DNA from: Persicitalea sp038235275
GTDB lineage: Bacteria; Bacteroidota; Bacteroidia; Cytophagales; Spirosomataceae
NCBI GenBank assembly: GCA_038235275.1
Contig: JBBSUC010000002.1
Location: 124,001-188,000 of the forward strand
DNA: 64,000 nt
Reading direction: 5' to 3'
Part shown: in pieces, positions 61,523-64,000 of the stretch
Layout: every line of letters begins with the position of its first letter
Numbering within the stretch: the first letter of the stretch is position 1
The notes under the pieces: generated by a model
What the model saw: only the letters and a program-made list of their open reading frames with translations
What the model was told of the DNA's origin: nothing
The model's database searches: none
Position numbers and translations under genes: made by a program

Positions 61523-63913
61523 TCAAACGATAAGTACCGAAAAATCCCGGCCTTCCCAATTGTCGGTTTTTTCCCAGAGGAGCGTGAAGTCAATTCGCCC
61601 CTTTTCCAGTTTGGTGGTGGGCAGGTCGGCCACGTAAATGCCCAGTCCCGTATCGCGGGTGGGCGTCGTTTTCTGGGTTTCCCACGCGTCCTGGGTCCAG
61701 TGGATTTTGGCGGGAGCAAAAGTCTCGATGCGCAGCGTTTTTCCCTTGGGCATGGTTGTAATCCGTTGGTCGAATCGCCAAGCGGCTATTTTCGATGGGG
61801 TCTTTTTCTTGACGTAACGCTCCCAGGCGGGCTTGGGCATATCGAAAACGCGCTTTTCGCGAATGGAACAGCAGAGCTTGATGTACTCCGAGTGCGCCCA
61901 GACCAGCGGCATGGCCGAGCCCGCATGTTTGCCAAAGAATAATTCCTTCTCGGGGATGTCGTCCTTATCCCAGATTTGCTCGGGAAACAACCCGTGGCTG
62001 GCGAAGGTTTCCATCGTTTCCATCAGCTTTTTGGCCCCTTTCAGGTTGCCCGCCGCGATTTCGTAGTGCGCCCGCTCGCCCGTGAGCAGCGGCCAGGCGC
62101 GGCCAACATCCGTACCATCGAAAGGGCTGCCGTCCTCGTGTTCGCCGTAGCCGTCGCGGTTGTAGCGGTACCAGCAGGGGCCGGTGGGCGTTTCCACTTT
62201 CAGCACCTCATCGATTACCTTGATGGTGTTCAAAATCTTGGGGTCGTCCGCCGCCCGCAGGCCGAAGCGTACCAGCGCCAGGGCATCCACCGATACCAGT
62301 TCGGTGACCAGGATGTCGGCCAGTTCGTCGGGTTGGTTTTTGAGTTTAATGCACTCGTCTGCCAGTTCCTGCGCATCCACCCCGCTCGGATTGACGCGGA
62401 GGTAATAGCCCTCCACGCCCACCTTTTTGGCCAGCGGGGTGCCCGTGACGTAGGTCAGCCGATCGATACTTTCGTTCCAACGGTCGGCGGTTTGGCGGCA
62501 GTACTCGGCCATGTCCGATTCGCCGTTTTCGTCGGCAAACTCGGCGGCGGCCACCAGGGCGGCTACCTCGGCGGCCAGAGTGAAGGGCGTCCAGCCGCCC
62601 ACTTCCTCCCAGCGGTCCTGCTCGGTGTCAGGACCGTTTTTTACCAAAAATATTACGGCTTTTTTCACCATTTGCCAGTAGTGGGGGGTCCCCTCGGGGT
62701 CGAGGGCCTCGTGGCGACGGCAGATTTCGATGAGCAAAATGGGTAGTGCCACCTCGTCCAACTGGATGCCCGTCCAGAAGGGGATGCCTTCCAGCCACAT
62801 ATTCTGCGACCAGTGGCCGTCCTTCTCCTGGGTGATGAGCAGATATTCCAGGACGCGAGAGGCCGTTTTTTTGGCACCCAGGGCAATCAGCCCACCCGAG
62901 GACTCGACCAAGTCGCGCGGCCAAACGAGGTGATAGCCGCCGATGTCGCCGTCGCCCTTGGAGTAGCCCCAGGGAATGGAAAAACTGGCGATAATCCCCC
63001 CCGGAAATCGCTTGGATTCGTGGATGCGCAACATGGCCGCACTCATCCGGGCCAGTTCGCCAATCTTATCCTTGGGCGAGGTCAGCGTAATCAGGGATTC
63101 CTGCCAATTCTGCCAAAACCTGACGTACCTTTCCTGAATCCGGTCGAATCCCTCCACAATGCTGGCGTAAGCCCGGTGACCGGCCTCGGTGGGGTTGCGG
63201 CCAAAACCCACCGCCAGCACGAAATCCTTGTCCACCTGCTCCAGGTCGATTTCGGCGGTGAGGGCCACGTTGCCGCTGGGTGCTTCTTCGTATTCCCAGG
63301 TTATCTGCTTGTGGCTGTGCAGATCCGTATAGCCGTCGGACGTGCCTACGTAGCCCACCGAGCGCCTTTTCCAGGGAACAGAACACGCCAGGGCGATGCA
63401 GCGGTTATTGCGCTGAGCGTAAAGCATCGGGATGCCCTTGAAATCACCCAGCCAGGCGTCGTTCTCGGCCCCCTTGTTGTCGATGTGCGGGGCCAGCAGT
63501 ACGCACAGGTGGTAATCGCCGACTTTCCCTTTCAACGCCTCGAACGTCACCCGCTGCAGCAGGGTGTCCCGTCGGGTATCGGTAATGATTTCTTTGGTGA
63601 TGCGGTAGCGTTTGTCCTCGCAGGTGTTGGTGAGGATGTAGGCCGGTACCCCGTCGCCGACGGTTTTCACTTCGTGTTCGGTGTCGCGCTTTTCTTCCGA
63701 GAAAAACTCCTTGCCGTCGGTCACGATCAGACCCATGTCGCGAATCCAGGCCGAGTCCTCACGGGGAAAATAGACTTCGTTGACGATGCCGTGGCTGAGG
63801 GTGAAGCTGACTTCGGAACTCTTGTTGAAAGAGGTACCGACGCCCGACTTGGCGCTGGATGTCCAGCGGGCAGGAATCCCCGGAGAGCCGGGGGCGGTTT
63901 TTGACTTTGACAT
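61523..63913 (-). CDS. glycoside hydrolase family 15 protein (glucoamylase-like)
   Basis: A 796-residue enzyme. The N-terminal beta-sandwich (SFTLSHGIVNEVYFPREDSA, LGDFKGIPMLYAQ) leads to the (alpha/alpha)6 barrel typical of GH15: GGYHLVWPRDLVESSGGLIA, EDGSPFDGTDVGRAWPLLTG and DLPEQIWD-like FPEQIWDKDD, with the barrel acids in these places. It releases glucose from the ends of alpha-glucans. No signal peptide is seen, so it probably acts in the cytoplasm, for instance on glycogen. It starts 23 bp after the end of the cut-off gene. Confidence 0.9.
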   Translation of the reverse strand: MSKSKTAPGSPGIPARWTSSAKSGVGTSFNKSSEVSFTLSHGIVNEVYFPREDSAWIRDMGLIVTDGKEFFSEEKRDTEHEVKTVGDGVPAYILTNTCEDKRYRITKEIITDTRRDTLLQRVTFEALKGKVGDYHLCVLLAPHIDNKGAENDAWLGDFKGIPMLYAQRNNRCIALACSVPWKRRSVGYVGTSDGYTDLHSHKQITWEYEEAPSGNVALTAEIDLEQVDKDFVLAVGFGRNPTEAGHRAYASIVEGFDRIQERYVRFWQNWQESLITLTSPKDKIGELARMSAAMLRIHESKRFPGGIIASFSIPWGYSKGDGDIGGYHLVWPRDLVESSGGLIALGAKKTASRVLEYLLITQEKDGHWSQNMWLEGIPFWTGIQLDEVALPILLIEICRRHEALDPEGTPHYWQMVKKAVIFLVKNGPDTEQDRWEEVGGWTPFTLAAEVAALVAAAEFADENGESDMAEYCRQTADRWNESIDRLTYVTGTPLAKKVGVEGYYLRVNPSGVDAQELADECIKLKNQPDELADILVTELVSVDALALVRFGLRAADDPKILNTIKVIDEVLKVETPTGPCWYRYNRDGYGEHEDGSPFDGTDVGRAWPLLTGERAHYEIAAGNLKGAKKLMETMETFASHGLFPEQIWDKDDIPEKELFFGKHAGSAMPLVWAHSEYIKLCCSIREKRVFDMPKPAWERYVKKKTPSKIAAWRFDQRITTMPKGKTLRIETFAPAKIHWTQDAWETQKTTPTRDTGLGIYVADLPTTKLEKGRIDFTLLWEKTDNWEGRDFSVLIV

Positions 63914-63936
63914 AAGGGTTCCGGAGAGTTTGTTTT

Positions 63937-64000
63937 TTAAGAGTCTTTGTTTTTATTGAAAAAATAAACCGCCGCACCCGCCACCAACGTCAGACCCGCC
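63937..64000 (-). CDS. C-terminus of a membrane protein, cut by the window edge
   Basis: The last 20 codons before TAA (63937-63939) read AGLTLVAGAAVYFFNKNKDS. A Gly/Ala-rich hydrophobic stretch with a charged end points to a C-terminal membrane helix. The rest lies outside the window, so the family cannot be given. The 23-bp gap to the GH15 start suggests one transcript. Confidence 0.5.
   Translation of the reverse strand, partial: AGLTLVAGAAVYFFNKNKDS

Noticed and set aside
62813..63904. 363-codon plus-strand frame opposite the GH15 gene
   Set aside because: It mirrors GH15 codons and shows no motif; the GH15 frame explains the sequence.
1..64000. CRISPR arrays, tRNA, rRNA, insertion sequences and integrases
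   Set aside because: No regularly spaced repeats, no cloverleaf or CCA-ending element and no transposase or integrase frame was found by eye; a covariance-model search would be needed to be certain for small RNAs.

Overview
The window is chromosomal DNA of a Bacteroidota bacterium, most likely a Cytophagales/Spirosomataceae-type organism (Dyadobacter, Runella or Spirosoma relatives). The evidence is the 2392-residue SprA translocon, the gliding ABC permease GldF, a SusC/SusD pair, a hybrid two-component sensor of the propeller/AraC kind, DUF4199 proteins, and promoter-like TAnnTTTG boxes with few Shine-Dalgarno sites. The assignment to family level is inference. No rRNA, tRNA, CRISPR array, prophage or insertion sequence was seen.

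Layout. 1-1.1 kb: N-terminus of a secreted protein and two decayed overlapping genes, one of them DUF6169. 1.1-9.5 kb: a sodium:solute symporter with its small DUF4212 partner, a THUMP-like methyltransferase, a secreted coiled-coil protein, a PHA-system-like protein, an NTF2-like protein, a GH18 chitinase-like protein, a voltage-gated K+ channel, a SRPBCC-like protein and an SDR dehydrogenase. 9.5-13.3 kb: gldF, two DUF4199 membrane proteins, a dihydroorotase-like protein lacking nearly all metal ligands, and gcvH. 13.5-26.6 kb: a Tat-exported metallo-beta-lactamase-fold protein facing a codirectional envelope block, DUF1232-tatA-gatA-LysM transglycosylase-ruvA-sprA.

26.9-53.7 kb: mdh, then a region suited to sulfated glycans. 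It holds two sulfatases, a hybrid two-component regulator starting 8 bp after the second sulfatase, a CheB/CheR/histidine kinase fusion, a fatty-acid desaturase and a LuxR-type regulator that diverge from a palindrome-rich spacer, a patatin phospholipase, a lipoprotein that looks like a glycosidase-type TIM barrel, SusC/SusD, a third sulfatase, DUF427, a BCCT transporter and a Tat-exported sugar isomerase/epimerase-like protein. The inferred scheme is that SusCD imports a sulfated oligosaccharide, sulfatases and the lipoprotein trim it, and the hybrid sensor controls expression.

53.9-64 kb: topoisomerase IB overlapping a DUF4385 gene, an SMP-30/gluconolactonase-like protein, a compact caa3-type oxidase operon (subunits II, I, III, CtaG, a 65-residue membrane protein and a Rieske protein), and a GH15-type glucoamylase following the cut-off end of another gene.

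Two features cross the whole window. Gene junctions often carry short spacers made of iterated words that fold into long imperfect hairpins; two copies flanking gldF share a 24-bp core in inverted orientation. Several genes also seem to start at TTG. No complete new system was proven. The best candidates for a second look are the intergenic hairpin family, the palindrome plus helically phased repeats between the desaturase and the LuxR gene, the dihydroorotase pseudoenzyme, the topoisomerase IB-DUF4385 overlap, the Rieske gene inside the oxidase operon, and the glycosidase-like lipoprotein.
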